A DNA stretch of 64,000 bases, from NCBI RefSeq assembly GCF_000246855.1, contig NC_016609.1, forward strand, positions 3,162,001 through 3,226,000. The letters run 5' to 3'. This stretch comes from Niastella koreensis GR20-10. Lineage in GTDB: Bacteria > Bacteroidota > Bacteroidia > Chitinophagales > Chitinophagaceae. The notes beneath the pieces are model-generated. The model did no database searches and was not told the origin of the DNA. It saw only the letters and a list, made by a program, of their open reading frames with translations. The position numbers were made by a program, and so were the translations under genes. Within the stretch, counting starts at the first letter, position 1; every line of letters begins with the position of its first letter. This document shows positions 45,925 through 55,334 of this stretch, piece after piece.

Positions 45925-45930
45925 GACGTT

Positions 45931-46020
45931 AATTTGAAAATGTGAAAATCAGCAAATTTGAAAATGTAATACACCTCAACGGATTTCGCACATTTTCACA
46001 TTTGCGCAATTTGCCAATTA
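45931..46020. repeat. Two-arm word array, GAAAATGTGAAAAT type
   Basis: The left arm AATTTGAAAATGTGAAAATC continues to 45968. The right arm holds GCACATTTTCACATTTGCGC and then AATTTGCCAATTA. The right arm includes the rpmG stop codon (46018-46020). It sits between two cotranscribed genes. Confidence 0.72.
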
Positions 46021-46200
46021 TTTAATTTCTTTATGAACCGTTACCTTTTTCAGGATCGGGTTGTATTTTTTCAACTCCAGACGTTCAGGAGTGTTCTTTT
46101 TGTTCTTGTTTGAAATATACCGGCTGGTACCAGGCAGTCCGCTATTTTTGTGCTCAGTACATTCCAGGATTACCTGAACACGGTTACCTTTCTTTGCCAT
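46018..46200 (-). CDS. rpmG: 50S ribosomal protein L33
   Basis: 60 aa. [19 protein letters not shown] and [20 protein letters not shown] match bL33. A single Cys is present and no CxxC pairs, so this is the zinc-free form. It lies between rpmB and the DUF4295 gene. Confidence 0.95.
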   Translation of the reverse strand: MAKKGNRVQVILECTEHKNSGLPGTSRYISNKNKKNTPERLELKKYNPILKKVTVHKEIK

Positions 46201-46223
46201 TGTTATAACGCTTTAAAAGTTAA

Positions 46224-46460
46224 TTAGATTTTTTCACCCCTTGCACGCAGTTCTTTCACTACGGGCAGTAAGCCTCTTTTGTTAATAGTACGAATACCTT
46301 CAGTTGATAACTTCAGGGTGATCCATTTATCTTCTTCGGCCAGGTAAAAACGCTTCGTTTGCAAATTCGGTAAAAACCTACGTTTGCTCTTAATATTGGA
46401 ATGCGATACTTTGTGTCCTGTTACGGGAACTTTACCTGTCACCAAACATACTCTTGACAT
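46224..46460 (-). CDS. rpmB: 50S ribosomal protein L28
   Basis: 78 aa. MSRVCLVTGKVPVTGHKVSH and KRRFLPNLQTKRF match bL28; the C-terminal ELRARGEKI is typical. The zinc CxxC pairs are absent. ATG 46460 is used; an upstream in-frame start (46523) would add 21 unrelated residues. Confidence 0.96.
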   Translation of the reverse strand: MSRVCLVTGKVPVTGHKVSHSNIKSKRRFLPNLQTKRFYLAEEDKWITLKLSTEGIRTINKRGLLPVVKELRARGEKI

Positions 46461-46671
46461 GACGCATAAAAATTTAGGACGGCGAAGGTCGGAAAATTTA
46501 GGTAATCCACAAATTAATACCAAACTTTTTTTAACTACTTTTCAACATCTGTGGATATAATGGGCTTGGAAATGTGTAAAAAGGCCAAAAACGGGCAGTT
46601 ATGCACATTTTTGACAATCTAACCAGGGACGTCTCCCACCAAAATTACTACGATTTCAATTTACCCGGTAT
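46461..46671. other. Upstream region of rpmB
   Basis: AT-rich region with no clear TAnnTTTG in position for rpmB and no ORF. It leads into the 42-nt array. Confidence 0.4.
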
Positions 46672-46881
46672 TGTTTAAAACTGAAAACAAGGCATTTTCA
46701 GTTTTTAGCCACTTGTTTCTAACTGAAAACGGGGCAATTTCAGTTGGCAGCACCCTGTTTCTAACTGAAAACAGGGTGATTTCAGTTGACGGCGCACCAT
46801 TTTAAACTGAAATCCGGGCGTTTTCAGTTGGTGGCGGACCGTTTTAAACTGAAAACAGAGTGATTTCAACTGCTACAATCT
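46672..46881. repeat. Five-unit palindromic array with exact 42-nt period
   Basis: Units start at 46672, 46714, 46756, 46798 and 46840, each exactly 42 nt, no indels. Every unit holds AACTGAAAAC, a G-rich 4-6 nt centre and a complementary TTTTCAGTT, forming a hairpin with a stem of about 9 bp, followed by a variable GGCGGCGCACC-like spacer. Loop and spacer diverge while stem arms are kept. All plus-strand frames have stops; one minus-strand frame stays open across the middle units as a 14-residue repeat, but it lacks support as a gene. Confidence 0.85.
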
Positions 46882-47030
46882 TTTCCTAATACTTTCTGGC
46901 CGAACGATTTAATAATTACTTAATTTAATTTTAATTTACGCCATCTCACCTTTGGCAGAACAACTTCATACCCAATTGTATGAAGGCCTGATCCGGGCAC
47001 AGAAATGAAAACTATTTCTTAAACCTAAAA

Positions 47031-47046
47031 AAAGGAGAACAGGGTG
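47031..47046 (+). promoter_or_regulatory. Shine-Dalgarno-like site before ppk1
   Basis: AAGGAG ends 7 nt before an in-frame GTG at 47044. Such matches are rare in this genome, so the GTG could be the true start of ppk1 (11 extra residues). The conserved Ppk N-terminus begins after the ATG at 47077. Confidence 0.4.
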
Positions 47047-47076
47047 ATTTCTGCCAATACAAATACGAGCACTCAG

Positions 47077-49197
47077 ATGAAACGCAAGACCATAGCCAGG
47101 GACATTAGTTGGTTGTCTTTTAATGCCCGTGTATTGCAGGAAGCCGCCGATCCCAGCGTACCGCTACGGGAACGGGTAAAGTTTTTAGGCATCTTTTCCA
47201 ATAACCTCGATGAATTTTTCCGCGTTCGCGTGGCTACCCTCAAGCGCATGACCGAAGTGGGCAAAAAGAACATGCATATGGAAATTGCCCCCCACAAGAT
47301 CCTCGACGAAATTCAACAGATAGTGCTGGACCAGCAAAGTCAGTTCAACCGCATTTGGGAGGGGATTAATAAAGAACTGGAAAAGGAAAAGATCTTCATT
47401 ATTTCCGAGAAAAACCTGAATAAAGAACAGCAGAAGTTTGTGCAGACCTTTTTTGAGGAAGATGTGCGGATGAATACCATTCCCCTGATGGTTGAAAGTA
47501 TTCCGCATTTCCCTTACCTGCGCGAAAAGTCGCTGTATCTCGGCGTGGTGCTGTCGCGTAAGGACGGCAGCCTCAAACGCAAATATGCCATCATTGAAAT
47601 TCCCGCCAAGAACATAGGCCGTTTTAAACTGTTACCGTCGCCCCAGGGGCAACATCATATAATATTGCTGGAAGATGTGATCCGGTTCAACCTGAAAAGC
47701 ATTTTCTCGTATTTCGGGTACGATAAGTTTGAATCGTGGGTATTTAAGATAACCAAGGATGCCGAAATTGATATGGACAGCGACATTTCCACCTCCCTGA
47801 TCCAGAAAATTGAAAAAGGGGTGCGGAACCGGCGCAAAGGCAAACCAGTCCGGTTTGTATTTGACAAACAAATGGATGCGGGGTTGCTCGACTACCTGAT
47901 CCGCAAACTGAACCTGTCGCGCAAAGACAGCCTGATCCCCGGCGGACGCATTCATAACTTCAGGCATTTTATGGACTTCCCGGATGTATTTGAAAAAAAG
48001 GGACACCGGAAAAAGCCGTTCATGCACCCGATGCTGAAGGCGGCGCCCCGGGTTACCGATGTGGTGTTGTATACGGACATTATGCTGAATTTCCCTTACC
48101 ATTCCTTTAACCCGGTTATTGACCTGCTGCGCGAAGCTGCCATTGATCCCGATGTAACGGCTATTAAAATAACCGCCTACCGGCTGGCCACCAATTCAAA
48201 AGTTGTGAACGCCCTTATTAATGCGGTGCGGAATGGCAAACTGGTAACGGTGATGCTGGAACTGCGGGCGCGGTTTGATGAAGAAAATAACCTGGACTGG
48301 AAGATCAGGCTGGAGGAAGAAGGGGTAAAAGTGCTGATAGGTATACCTAACATGAAGGTGCATGCCAAATGCTGTTTAATTAAAAAGCGGGTGCTTAACC
48401 ACACTATTCATTACGGTTTTATCAGCACCGGTAACCTGAACGAAAAGACGGCCAATTTTTATGGCGACCATTGTTTGTTAACGAGCGACCGGTTTATTAT
48501 GGCCGATGTGAACCGCATCTTTAATTACCTGGAAACACCGAAGAATGGGATGCGCTTTCTGAAGGGGTGTAAAACCATCATCCCCTGCCCCACCGATTTG
48601 CGCAAAGAATTGCTTAAGCTGATTGGGCGGGAAATTAAACACGTAAAAGAAGGTAAGCCGGCCGAGATCATTTTAAAAATGAATTCGCTGAGTGATGAAG
48701 TCCTGATTGAAAAACTGTATGAGGCTGCCAGGGCGGGTGTAGTATTGAAACTCATCATCAGGGGTATCTTCTGTATGTATTCAGAAAGCGAAAAGTTCGT
48801 AAAACCCGTAAAGGCCATTAGTATAATCGACGAGTATCTTGAACATGCCCGGGTATTTATTTTTCATAATAATGGCAGTGAAAAGGCATATATTTCAAGC
48901 GCGGACTGGATGGTTCGCAATCTTGATCACCGTGTTGAGGCTACGTGTCCTATCTTTGACGAGAATATTAAAAAAGTGTTGAAAAATATCCTGGAAATAC
49001 AACTTAGTGATAATGTAAAAGCCAGAATTTTGGACAACGAATTAAGTAACCGGTATGCGCGGGACCGGAAGATCAAGAAAGTAAGGTCACAGGTGGAGAT
49101 ATATAATTACTTACATCAAAAAAGCAATGGAATTCCCGATTCAGCCAATGCGGAAATATCTCAGATAATAGCAGAGGGCGAAAAATCGGTGGTTTAA
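47077..49197 (+). CDS. ppk1: Polyphosphate kinase 1
   Basis: 706 aa. The N domain starts RDISWLSFNARVLQEA and FSNNLDEFFRVRV. The phospholipase-D-like C1/C2 domains carry the autophosphorylated His in MKVHAKCCL (near residue 432) and the second His in RNLDHRVEA (near 620). It makes and degrades polyphosphate from ATP. The start could be GTG 47044. ppx follows 7 nt downstream, a classical pair. Confidence 0.96.
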   Translation: MKRKTIARDISWLSFNARVLQEAADPSVPLRERVKFLGIFSNNLDEFFRVRVATLKRMTEVGKKNMHMEIAPHKILDEIQQIVLDQQSQFNRIWEGINKELEKEKIFIISEKNLNKEQQKFVQTFFEEDVRMNTIPLMVESIPHFPYLREKSLYLGVVLSRKDGSLKRKYAIIEIPAKNIGRFKLLPSPQGQHHIILLEDVIRFNLKSIFSYFGYDKFESWVFKITKDAEIDMDSDISTSLIQKIEKGVRNRRKGKPVRFVFDKQMDAGLLDYLIRKLNLSRKDSLIPGGRIHNFRHFMDFPDVFEKKGHRKKPFMHPMLKAAPRVTDVVLYTDIMLNFPYHSFNPVIDLLREAAIDPDVTAIKITAYRLATNSKVVNALINAVRNGKLVTVMLELRARFDEENNLDWKIRLEEEGVKVLIGIPNMKVHAKCCLIKKRVLNHTIHYGFISTGNLNEKTANFYGDHCLLTSDRFIMADVNRIFNYLETPKNGMRFLKGCKTIIPCPTDLRKELLKLIGREIKHVKEGKPAEIILKMNSLSDEVLIEKLYEAARAGVVLKLIIRGIFCMYSESEKFVKPVKAISIIDEYLEHARVFIFHNNGSEKAYISSADWMVRNLDHRVEATCPIFDENIKKVLKNILEIQLSDNVKARILDNELSNRYARDRKIKKVRSQVEIYNYLHQKSNGIPDSANAEISQIIAEGEKSVV

Positions 49198-49204
49198 ACG
49201 ACAC

Positions 49205-50110
49205 ATGAAACTGGCGGCGATAGATATCGGTAGTAATGCAGCACGATTGCTGATCTCGGATGTTATTCTTTCCAATAACAGAAGACCGCAATTTCAAAAG
49301 ATCAACCTTATCCGGGTGCCCCTGCGCCTGGGCTTTGATGTGTTTGAGAAACAAGCCATCTCAAAAGAAAAGGAAGACATGATCCTGAACACCATTAAGG
49401 CATACAAGTCACTGATGGATGCTTATGGCGTAGAACATTGCAAGGCGGCCGCTACCTCGGCCATGCGCGATGCTTCCAATGCTGATGTTATTCTTGACCG
49501 CATAAAGAAAGAAACCGGCATTGGCATTGAAGTGATCTCAGGCGATGCGGAAGCCTCACTCATTTATGAAAATCACATTGCAGAGAACCTCGATAAAAAT
49601 CACACCTACTTATATATAGATGTGGGCGGTGGCAGCACCGAACTGACCTTTTTTGCCAATGGCAGGCTTATATTTAAACGCAGTTTTAATATTGGCACCA
49701 TCCGGCTGCTCAAAAACCAGGTAGACGATTTCCTGTGGGGCGAAATGAAGGATTTTGTAAAGCGCGAAACCAAACCCTATCACGACCTGGTGGCCATTGG
49801 CAGCGGTGGCAACATCAATAAAATATTTTCCCTCTCCAAACGAAAAGAAGGCAAGGCCCTTCCCCTGCAATTATTAAAGGATTACTATAAGGAATTCAGC
49901 AGTTTTTCTGTGGCCGACAGAATACGCATTTATAAATTGCGCGAAGACCGCGCCGATGTGATCGTTCCTGCCCTGTTCATTTATGTGAACGTAATGCGCT
50001 GGGCCGGGATTGAAGAAATATATGTACCGAAGATCGGGTTAGCAGATGGATTGATCCAGCACTTATACGATGAGCTTAAGGAAAAAGGGAAGTTGATTTT
50101 GACTTCCTAG
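49205..50110 (+). CDS. ppx: Exopolyphosphatase / GppA-type phosphatase
   Basis: 301 aa, ASKHA fold. AAIDIGSNAARLLI (phosphate 1), YIDVGGGSTELTFF (near 137) and VAIGSGGNINKIF (near 195) are the family motifs. The short form lacks the C-terminal HD-like domains of E. coli Ppx. It hydrolyses polyphosphate and/or pppGpp. It starts 7 nt after ppk1. Confidence 0.93.
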   Translation: MKLAAIDIGSNAARLLISDVILSNNRRPQFQKINLIRVPLRLGFDVFEKQAISKEKEDMILNTIKAYKSLMDAYGVEHCKAAATSAMRDASNADVILDRIKKETGIGIEVISGDAEASLIYENHIAENLDKNHTYLYIDVGGGSTELTFFANGRLIFKRSFNIGTIRLLKNQVDDFLWGEMKDFVKRETKPYHDLVAIGSGGNINKIFSLSKRKEGKALPLQLLKDYYKEFSSFSVADRIRIYKLREDRADVIVPALFIYVNVMRWAGIEEIYVPKIGLADGLIQHLYDELKEKGKLILTS

Positions 50111-50112
50111 TA

Positions 50113-50215
50113 TAAGGTTCATAGGTTATTAAGTTATTGGGTTCTTATGTTTTCTGCAACTCAATAGCTTACCAACCTAATAACCTACTAACCTAATAAC
50201 TTACAAACCTGCAAC
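50113..50215. repeat. Two-arm word array, CCTAATAACC type
   Basis: The left arm AAGGTTCATAGGTTATTAAG continues to 50148. The right arm has CCAACCTAATAACCTACTAA followed by CCTAATAACTTACAAACC. It begins 2 nt after the ppx stop codon. Confidence 0.75.
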
Positions 50216-50386
50216 TTTCTCATTTACAGGCATTTCATTTATTCTGTCTCATTTTTTATTTACAGGATTTCATTTTACCTTAACTTAGCAACCGCTAACA
50301 ACTGCGAGGAGCATTAAATGTGTTTTATTCTAATGCAGAGCCATATTCCCTCCCGCCTTACTTACACAGCATAAAACTCCCAAAGT

Positions 50387-51208
50387 ATGTCGGTACACGT
50401 TAACAAAGAAGTTAAAAAGATAACGACCCATACGTTACAAAAAATGAAGTCTGTTGGAGAAAAGATCTCCATGATAACAGCCTACGATTTTTCCTTTGCC
50501 CGGATCTTTGATGAGGCCGGTATTGATGTAATACTGGTGGGCGACAGCGCCTCCAATGTAATGGCGGGTCATGAAACAACCCTGCCGATTACGCTCGATC
50601 AAATGATCTATCACGCCTCTTCGGTTATCCGGGGTATTAACCGTTGTTTTGTGGTAGTTGACCTTCCGTTTGGTACTTACCAGGCCAATTCAAAAGAAGC
50701 GCTGGCCTCTGCCATCCGCATTATGAAGGAAACAGGCGCACACGCCGTTAAACTGGAAGGTGGCGAAGAAGTGCTGGAATCGGTAAAACGCATTGTGGCA
50801 GCCGGTATTCCGGTTATGGGCCACTTAGGGTTAACACCGCAATCGATTTATAAGTTTGGTACCTATACGGTACGGGCACGCGAAGAAGCCGAAGCCAATA
50901 AGCTGCGCAACGATGCGAAGTTATTAGAGGAAGCTGGTTGCTTTGGCGTGGTGCTGGAAAAGATCCCCGCTGCTTTGGCTAAAGAAGTATCTGAATCGCT
51001 GGTAATACCTACCATTGGCATTGGCGCCGGGATGCATTGCGACGGCCAGGTGCTGGTTATGCACGACCTGCTGGGCATTAATACCGAATTTAAGCCACGT
51101 TTCTTACGGCAATACCTGAACCTGTATGAACAGATTGTGGGCGCCGTAAAGAATTATGTGCACGATGTGAAGGCTAAAGATTTCCCTAATGATAAGGAAC
51201 AGTATTAA
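50387..51208 (+). CDS. panB: 3-methyl-2-oxobutanoate hydroxymethyltransferase
   Basis: 273 aa TIM barrel. [40 protein letters not shown] and the catalytic region VKLEGGEE followed by [10 protein letters not shown] are PanB signatures. It makes ketopantoate for pantothenate/CoA. The stop codon is followed directly by a word array. Confidence 0.95.
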   Translation: MSVHVNKEVKKITTHTLQKMKSVGEKISMITAYDFSFARIFDEAGIDVILVGDSASNVMAGHETTLPITLDQMIYHASSVIRGINRCFVVVDLPFGTYQANSKEALASAIRIMKETGAHAVKLEGGEEVLESVKRIVAAGIPVMGHLGLTPQSIYKFGTYTVRAREEAEANKLRNDAKLLEEAGCFGVVLEKIPAALAKEVSESLVIPTIGIGAGMHCDGQVLVMHDLLGINTEFKPRFLRQYLNLYEQIVGAVKNYVHDVKAKDFPNDKEQY

Positions 51209-51255
51209 GTTTACAGGTTGACAGGTTAACGTGTTAATAGGTTAACCTGTCAACT
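51209..51255. repeat. Two-arm word array, GTTGACAGGTTAAC type
   Basis: The left arm GTTTACAGGTTGACAGGTTA and the right arm TAATAGGTTAACCTGTCAAC include a perfect AGGTTGACAGGTTAAC-type inverted pair. It starts on the base after the panB stop and ends 5 nt before the stop of the next, convergent gene. Confidence 0.78.
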
Positions 51256-51260
51256 ATCTT

Positions 51261-51722
51261 TCACTTCGTGATAATATCCGCATTCAACACTTCGTACATT
51301 AATAAGTCCTCCTGCATCTTTTTTAATTTCTTGTACAGCGTATTGCAATCTGTGGCGGCCGTTGTTCTGCTGATGACTTCTATCTTATTATAGAACAACG
51401 ACAACAGCATCCGCTTTTCTTTCTCCAGCCGGGTTTTGGCTTTGGCAAAGTCGGCATTTCCCTCGTTATTGGTTTTCTCGGCAAACACCACGGCATTCAT
51501 TATATCGTGGTTGTTGGAGCGCAGGTTCAGGATCTGGCAGGCGCATACTTTGGCGCTAATGGTTTTGTTAACCGCCATTACAGAATCGATCCTTTTTAAT
51601 GAAGCAACAAAACGTTGGGAAGTAAAGATGGAAGGTGTTTTGTGTCCATCATTGGCAAGCAGGGTGCTGCTGATGAACATGCCTGTAAGCAACAGCAAAC
51701 AGGTTTGCATAAAAGTGTTCAT
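51261..51722 (-). CDS. Secreted helical protein of unknown function
   Basis: 153 aa with signal peptide (FMQTCLLLLTGMFISSTLLA). The mature part is helical with four Cys residues (KVCACQI near 62, TDCNTL near 125) and a charged helix AKAKTRLEKEKRMLLSLF. No family was recognised. ATG 51722 is chosen over 51740 because it gives a compact signal peptide. Confidence 0.6.
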   Translation of the reverse strand: MNTFMQTCLLLLTGMFISSTLLANDGHKTPSIFTSQRFVASLKRIDSVMAVNKTISAKVCACQILNLRSNNHDIMNAVVFAEKTNNEGNADFAKAKTRLEKEKRMLLSLFYNKIEVISRTTAATDCNTLYKKLKKMQEDLLMYEVLNADIITK

Positions 51723-52144
51723 GGGTACAGGTATAATCAAGTTAACAATGTGTTTAAGGTTTTTTACAGGAACACTGGAACTTGACTAAAACTATAAACT
51801 GGAGATATTGGGTAAATCGAAAATCGCGTGCTGGTTAATCAGAGGATATGCAGTGCAAAGAATGGAACTTATTGTGGAATGTCAAATCGTATTAATAAAC
51901 TTTTTTACCGGTGTGTTTAATCGTTAAAAACACATGTAAAGTGTGCGGGTTTTTACGTGGGAACTGTGTTTACCCGGTTTGGCAGGGTGCTAAAAAAAAG
52001 AAGCCCTATGTAGAAACACGGGGCTCAAACGATTGCTTGCCATATGAAAGTGCAAATGTAGGTGAATAGGTTTATACTTGTATGTCTTTAATGTTAAATC
52101 TTATTAAGATTAAGTGTTGTTAGAACGTTTGTCAGTCTGGTAGC
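51723..52144. other. Gap with minus-strand terminator
   Basis: No gene was seen. AGCCCTATGT (52002-52011) pairs with ACACGGGGCT (52016-52025) except one position, and the minus-strand side runs into TCTTTTTTTT. This probably ends transcription from the Spy-like gene at 52266-52628. Confidence 0.55.
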
Positions 52145-52267
52145 GGAATACAGGGCAAAAGTAAAAAGGTAAAAGCTTAAAGTAAATCATATAGGTGCAT
52201 TCAATTAAACTAACTTTTCATGTTTTTTGCTTTAAGCTTTTGGCTTTGAGCTTTTAGCTGTATTCCT
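52145..52267. repeat. Two-arm word array, AAAGCTTAAAGC type
   Basis: The outer arms GGAATACAG (52145-52153) and CTGTATTCC (52259-52267) are perfect complements. The inner arms iterate AAAGTAAAAAGGTAAAAGCT and GCTTTAAGCTTTTGGCTTTG. The right end includes the first base or two of the stop codon of the following minus-strand gene. Confidence 0.75.
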
Positions 52268-52628
52268 ATTCTCTATTAGCTCTTCGTTGTTTAAACTCTT
52301 CTTTCATCTCTTTCTGGTTTGCTTTGTAGATTTTAAACTGGTCTTTTGTTAATACATCTTTCATTTGTTTGTCCCTGGTATTATTCAATGACTTGAACTT
52401 ACTGCGTTTGGACAATTTAGACTCGTTCGATTTCTTTAAGTCTGCAACGCCTTCAAACCAGGTGGTGTTGATGGCATCTACCTTTTTTGATTGATCTTCA
52501 GTGAGATTCAACTTTTGTTTTAGCTCCTGGTATTTAGCTTTTACTTCGTCCATTTTGTTTTGTGCAGACGCATTGGATGCCAGTATAACCAATACCAGCA
52601 TGACAGTGATTTTGATGATCCTTTTCAT
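52266..52628 (-). CDS. Small periplasmic Spy/CpxP-like protein
   Basis: 120 aa with signal peptide (MKRIIKITVMLVLVILASNA). The mature helix-rich part has LNLTEDQSKKVDAI and DVLTKDQFKIYKA, which resemble the LTxxQ motifs of Spy/CpxP chaperones, and a basic tail. An envelope-stress role is possible. It is just downstream of a LytTR two-component pair on the same strand, which may control it. An upstream ATG at 52643 adds five residues. Confidence 0.65.
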   Translation of the reverse strand: MKRIIKITVMLVLVILASNASAQNKMDEVKAKYQELKQKLNLTEDQSKKVDAINTTWFEGVADLKKSNESKLSKRSKFKSLNNTRDKQMKDVLTKDQFKIYKANQKEMKEEFKQRRANRE

Positions 52629-52758
52629 ATTTTTAGTTTCCATTTTTATACAAAGTACTCCATGCTTATAACATGGGTCATAGTAAATACTTTCAAGCTG
52701 ACAAGATTGCCGGTAAAACTGCTGATTTCAATTTTGAGCCAGCATAATGAGCGCCCCC

Positions 52759-52788
52759 CATTATCACATTATCGAATTATCACATTAT
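52759..52788. repeat. Word array, ATTATCACATTATCG type, entering the LytTR gene
   Basis: Three iterations of ATTATCACATT. The stop codon of the LytTR gene (52780-52782) lies within it, so its terminal Ile-Met-stop is repeat sequence. The word is shared with 20005-20163. Confidence 0.7.
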
Positions 52789-53550
52789 GCCTTGCATCCA
52801 TTCCCGGAACTTACCGGCCTTTGCTTTACTCACCAGCACAGGTTCTTCGGGGTTGGGTAATAAATGCAAACAAAACCGGCCATTGAAATAATGCTCGATT
52901 TCCTTGATGGCCTTGCGGCTTACCAGGAACTGTCTGTTGGCGCGGTAAAACGCTTCAGGATGTAATAAATCGGTCAATTCATCCAGGCTTTCTTCCAATA
53001 ACCAGTGCTTTTTATCGAATGTAATGCCGCGTACTATCCCACCCTTTATTTCAAAAAAAGCAAAGGCAGAGGCCTGTACAGGTATCAGGCGGTCTTTATG
53101 CGGGATAAGGAAATGGCGTTTATAACTGCTTGCTCTTGTTATTTCCCGGGTTATCTGTTGTAATTGTTGTTCAGGAAGCAGGCTTTGTTTCCGGTCATTA
53201 AGACGTTGGAACTTGTCCAGTGCCTGCTGTAATCTTTCTTTCCGTAGCGGTTTTAATAAGTAGTCGATGCTGTTTACTTCAAAGGCCTTGATGGCATATT
53301 GATCGTACGCGGTGATAAAAATAATAGGGACCTCAATTTTACATTGCTGAAAGATGGAAAAGCAGGCGCCATCGGCCAGGTGAATATCCAGGAAGATAAG
53401 GTCAACGGCGGGGCTGTTGCCCAGCCAGGCAACTGATTCTTCCACCGTATCAATAACAGCCACCACATCGGCAGCAGGCAGTGTTTGGGGCAACAGGCTT
53501 TTTAATTGTTGCACCGCCCTTTCTTCATCTTCTATAATTGCAATTTTCAT
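52780..53550 (-). CDS. LytTR-family response regulator
   Basis: 256 aa. The receiver domain has IAIIEDEERAV and DLIFLDIHLADG (phospho-acceptor Asp near residue 55), with KPLRKERL late. The C-terminal LytTR DNA-binding domain starts near 150 (KRHFLIPHKDRLIPV) and includes YRANRQFLVSRKAI. It follows its kinase by 6 nt and probably binds direct repeats upstream of target genes. Confidence 0.92.
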   Translation of the reverse strand: MKIAIIEDEERAVQQLKSLLPQTLPAADVVAVIDTVEESVAWLGNSPAVDLIFLDIHLADGACFSIFQQCKIEVPIIFITAYDQYAIKAFEVNSIDYLLKPLRKERLQQALDKFQRLNDRKQSLLPEQQLQQITREITRASSYKRHFLIPHKDRLIPVQASAFAFFEIKGGIVRGITFDKKHWLLEESLDELTDLLHPEAFYRANRQFLVSRKAIKEIEHYFNGRFCLHLLPNPEEPVLVSKAKAGKFREWMQGIM

Positions 53551-53556
53551 GGTTTG

Positions 53557-54609
53557 TTAATTCATTAAAGGAATGGTTACCGAAAAGCTGGTTTCGGTTT
53601 GTTGGATGATCAATGGGTGGTTTGATAAATACTGGCAACGTTGGTTTAAATTCTGTAACCCCACTCCCGTTGATGGCTCTGGTTGTTTTCGTTGCTGGCG
53701 GTTATTGGTAACCACCAGTCCGGCCACCTCATTGGTAAAAATGTGAATGTGCAACGGCTTGTTATAGGAGGCTATGTTATGTTTAACTGCGTTTTCAATC
53801 AGGATCTGTAAAGCCATGGGCGGCACCCGGTATTGTTGATAAGTTGGCGTTACCTGTATAGCTATCTGCATCTTATTTCCATACCTGCCTTTTAATACTT
53901 CGGTATAGGCTGTAATAAATTGTAATTCTTCCTGCAGGGATATGGAATTTACTTCATGGCTTTTTAATGCATACCGGTATACATCCGACATGTTATTTAC
54001 AAAATGCACAGCTGCCTGCTGATCGGTTGTAATTAATGAATTGATGGTGTTTAATGAATTGAATAAGAAATGCGGGTTCACCTGGTTCTTCAGCACTTCA
54101 TACTTTGTTTCGGCATTTGCTTTTAATAATGATGCATTTGATAAACGCATGTGGTAGTTGTATAATAACAGGCGAAAGATCTGTGCAAACAATATGGTGA
54201 GAATAACTGTAATCACCATATTGATCGTAAAAAGAAATTTAAGCAAGGCGGCGTTTGTTTGCGGCGGAAATAAAATAATATGAAAGTGAAACAGCAGGGA
54301 ATTGAGGATAAAAAAAGTAATGATACTTATTAAGATGCGCTGCCAAAAGCTGTTATAGTTGATAGTTATGAAACCAATTTTACTGATGTTTGTGTGCAAG
54401 TGTATAACAAAATACACAATGGATGTAAGAAATATGTAAAGCGCTCTAAATGAAAGATCAGCCAGATTGGTTTCAGCACCAAATCTCCCCTGTGATAACC
54501 GCTGCCATAATAATAACCTGGGTAACAAGATCAGGAAAGTAATGGCCAGTGCCGTAAGCAGCACCAACTTTGTACGTGATGATACAAGATATTTTGGATG
54601 GGCAGTCAT
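53557..54609 (-). CDS. Sensor histidine kinase (LytS/YehU type)
   Basis: 350 aa. Four hydrophobic segments lie at about residues 14-30, 52-68, 89-111 and 128-150. The His_kinase domain has LKNQVNPHFLFNSLNTINSLI (phospho-acceptor His near 179), and the ATPase has LIENAVKHNIA and GVGLQNLNQRC. It phosphorylates the adjoining LytTR regulator. The ligand is unknown. Confidence 0.92.
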   Translation of the reverse strand: MTAHPKYLVSSRTKLVLLTALAITFLILLPRLLLWQRLSQGRFGAETNLADLSFRALYIFLTSIVYFVIHLHTNISKIGFITINYNSFWQRILISIITFFILNSLLFHFHIILFPPQTNAALLKFLFTINMVITVILTILFAQIFRLLLYNYHMRLSNASLLKANAETKYEVLKNQVNPHFLFNSLNTINSLITTDQQAAVHFVNNMSDVYRYALKSHEVNSISLQEELQFITAYTEVLKGRYGNKMQIAIQVTPTYQQYRVPPMALQILIENAVKHNIASYNKPLHIHIFTNEVAGLVVTNNRQQRKQPEPSTGVGLQNLNQRCQYLSNHPLIIQQTETSFSVTIPLMN

Positions 54610-54778
54610 ATCGGGTTCGTTTTACATAGACTATCCACTAACCGTAATGTTTATTGGCTGGCATAATTTTTTTAACAGAGTGTTTTGATGGGTTTTAACA
54701 TAATACTTACCAGGCAAAAGGTAAAAATTACGCAGTTTTAGCCTCCGTTTCGGTGGTATATTGCAGAAAACCCTAAAA

Positions 54779-55081
54779 ATGATCTACCTGACACAGCTGA
54801 TTTATATAAAAGAAGGACACGAGGAAGCGTTCTTTGAGTTTGAAAATATAGTTCTTCCACTATTGTGGAAATATAAGGGGCAACTTCTTTTACGAATTCG
54901 GCCAACAAGTAGTACATTTGTAGATAATTCTATTGAACCGCCATTCGAAATCCACCTGGTAGCTTTTGAAAATGAGGAAGGTCTTGAGCAGTATTCACAG
55001 GACGAAACACGAAAAAGCTATCTACATCTTAAAGAACAATCTGTAAAGTCCGTTGTTCTGATTAAAGGTTCACAGGTCTGA
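54779..55081 (+). CDS. Small DUF1330-like protein
   Basis: 100 aa. A ferredoxin-like alpha/beta pattern (IYLTQLIYIKEGHEEAFFEF, then EIHLVAFENEEGLEQYSQD) resembles DUF1330 dimeric alpha-beta barrels. Function unknown. ATG 54779 is preferred over TTG 54761. Confidence 0.55.
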   Translation: MIYLTQLIYIKEGHEEAFFEFENIVLPLLWKYKGQLLLRIRPTSSTFVDNSIEPPFEIHLVAFENEEGLEQYSQDETRKSYLHLKEQSVKSVVLIKGSQV

Positions 55082-55334
55082 TTTAAATCCAGTTTATTCT
55101 ATCTACAATCTTTTTTATTACCGGGTAATCCAACGGTGCGTGTGTAAGGAATGTCAAATTTGGAAAAACCTGTCCAATTATGGGACGGAGCTTTTGATGT
55201 GCCCTGCACTAATACGTTAAGAATCATTCATCAGGAATATGGTATGGCAATTGGGTATTTTGCAAAAATTGCTCAGCACGCGTTAGTGTATAATCCATAC
55301 CGAGTTTTCTATTCTATAATATAAAACGGATACT

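Noticed and set aside
46694-46809. Minus-strand 14-residue repeat frame (QLKxPxFQLET pattern)
   Set aside because: Open only over the middle units and closed by stops in units 1 and 5; the conserved bases match hairpin stems rather than protein constraint.
46672-46881. CRISPR-like reading of the 42-nt array
   Set aside because: Repeats are not identical, there are no unique spacers between constant repeats, and no cas genes are nearby.
47632-48102. 156-codon minus-strand ORF opposite ppk1
   Set aside because: Antisense shadow of a conserved enzyme.
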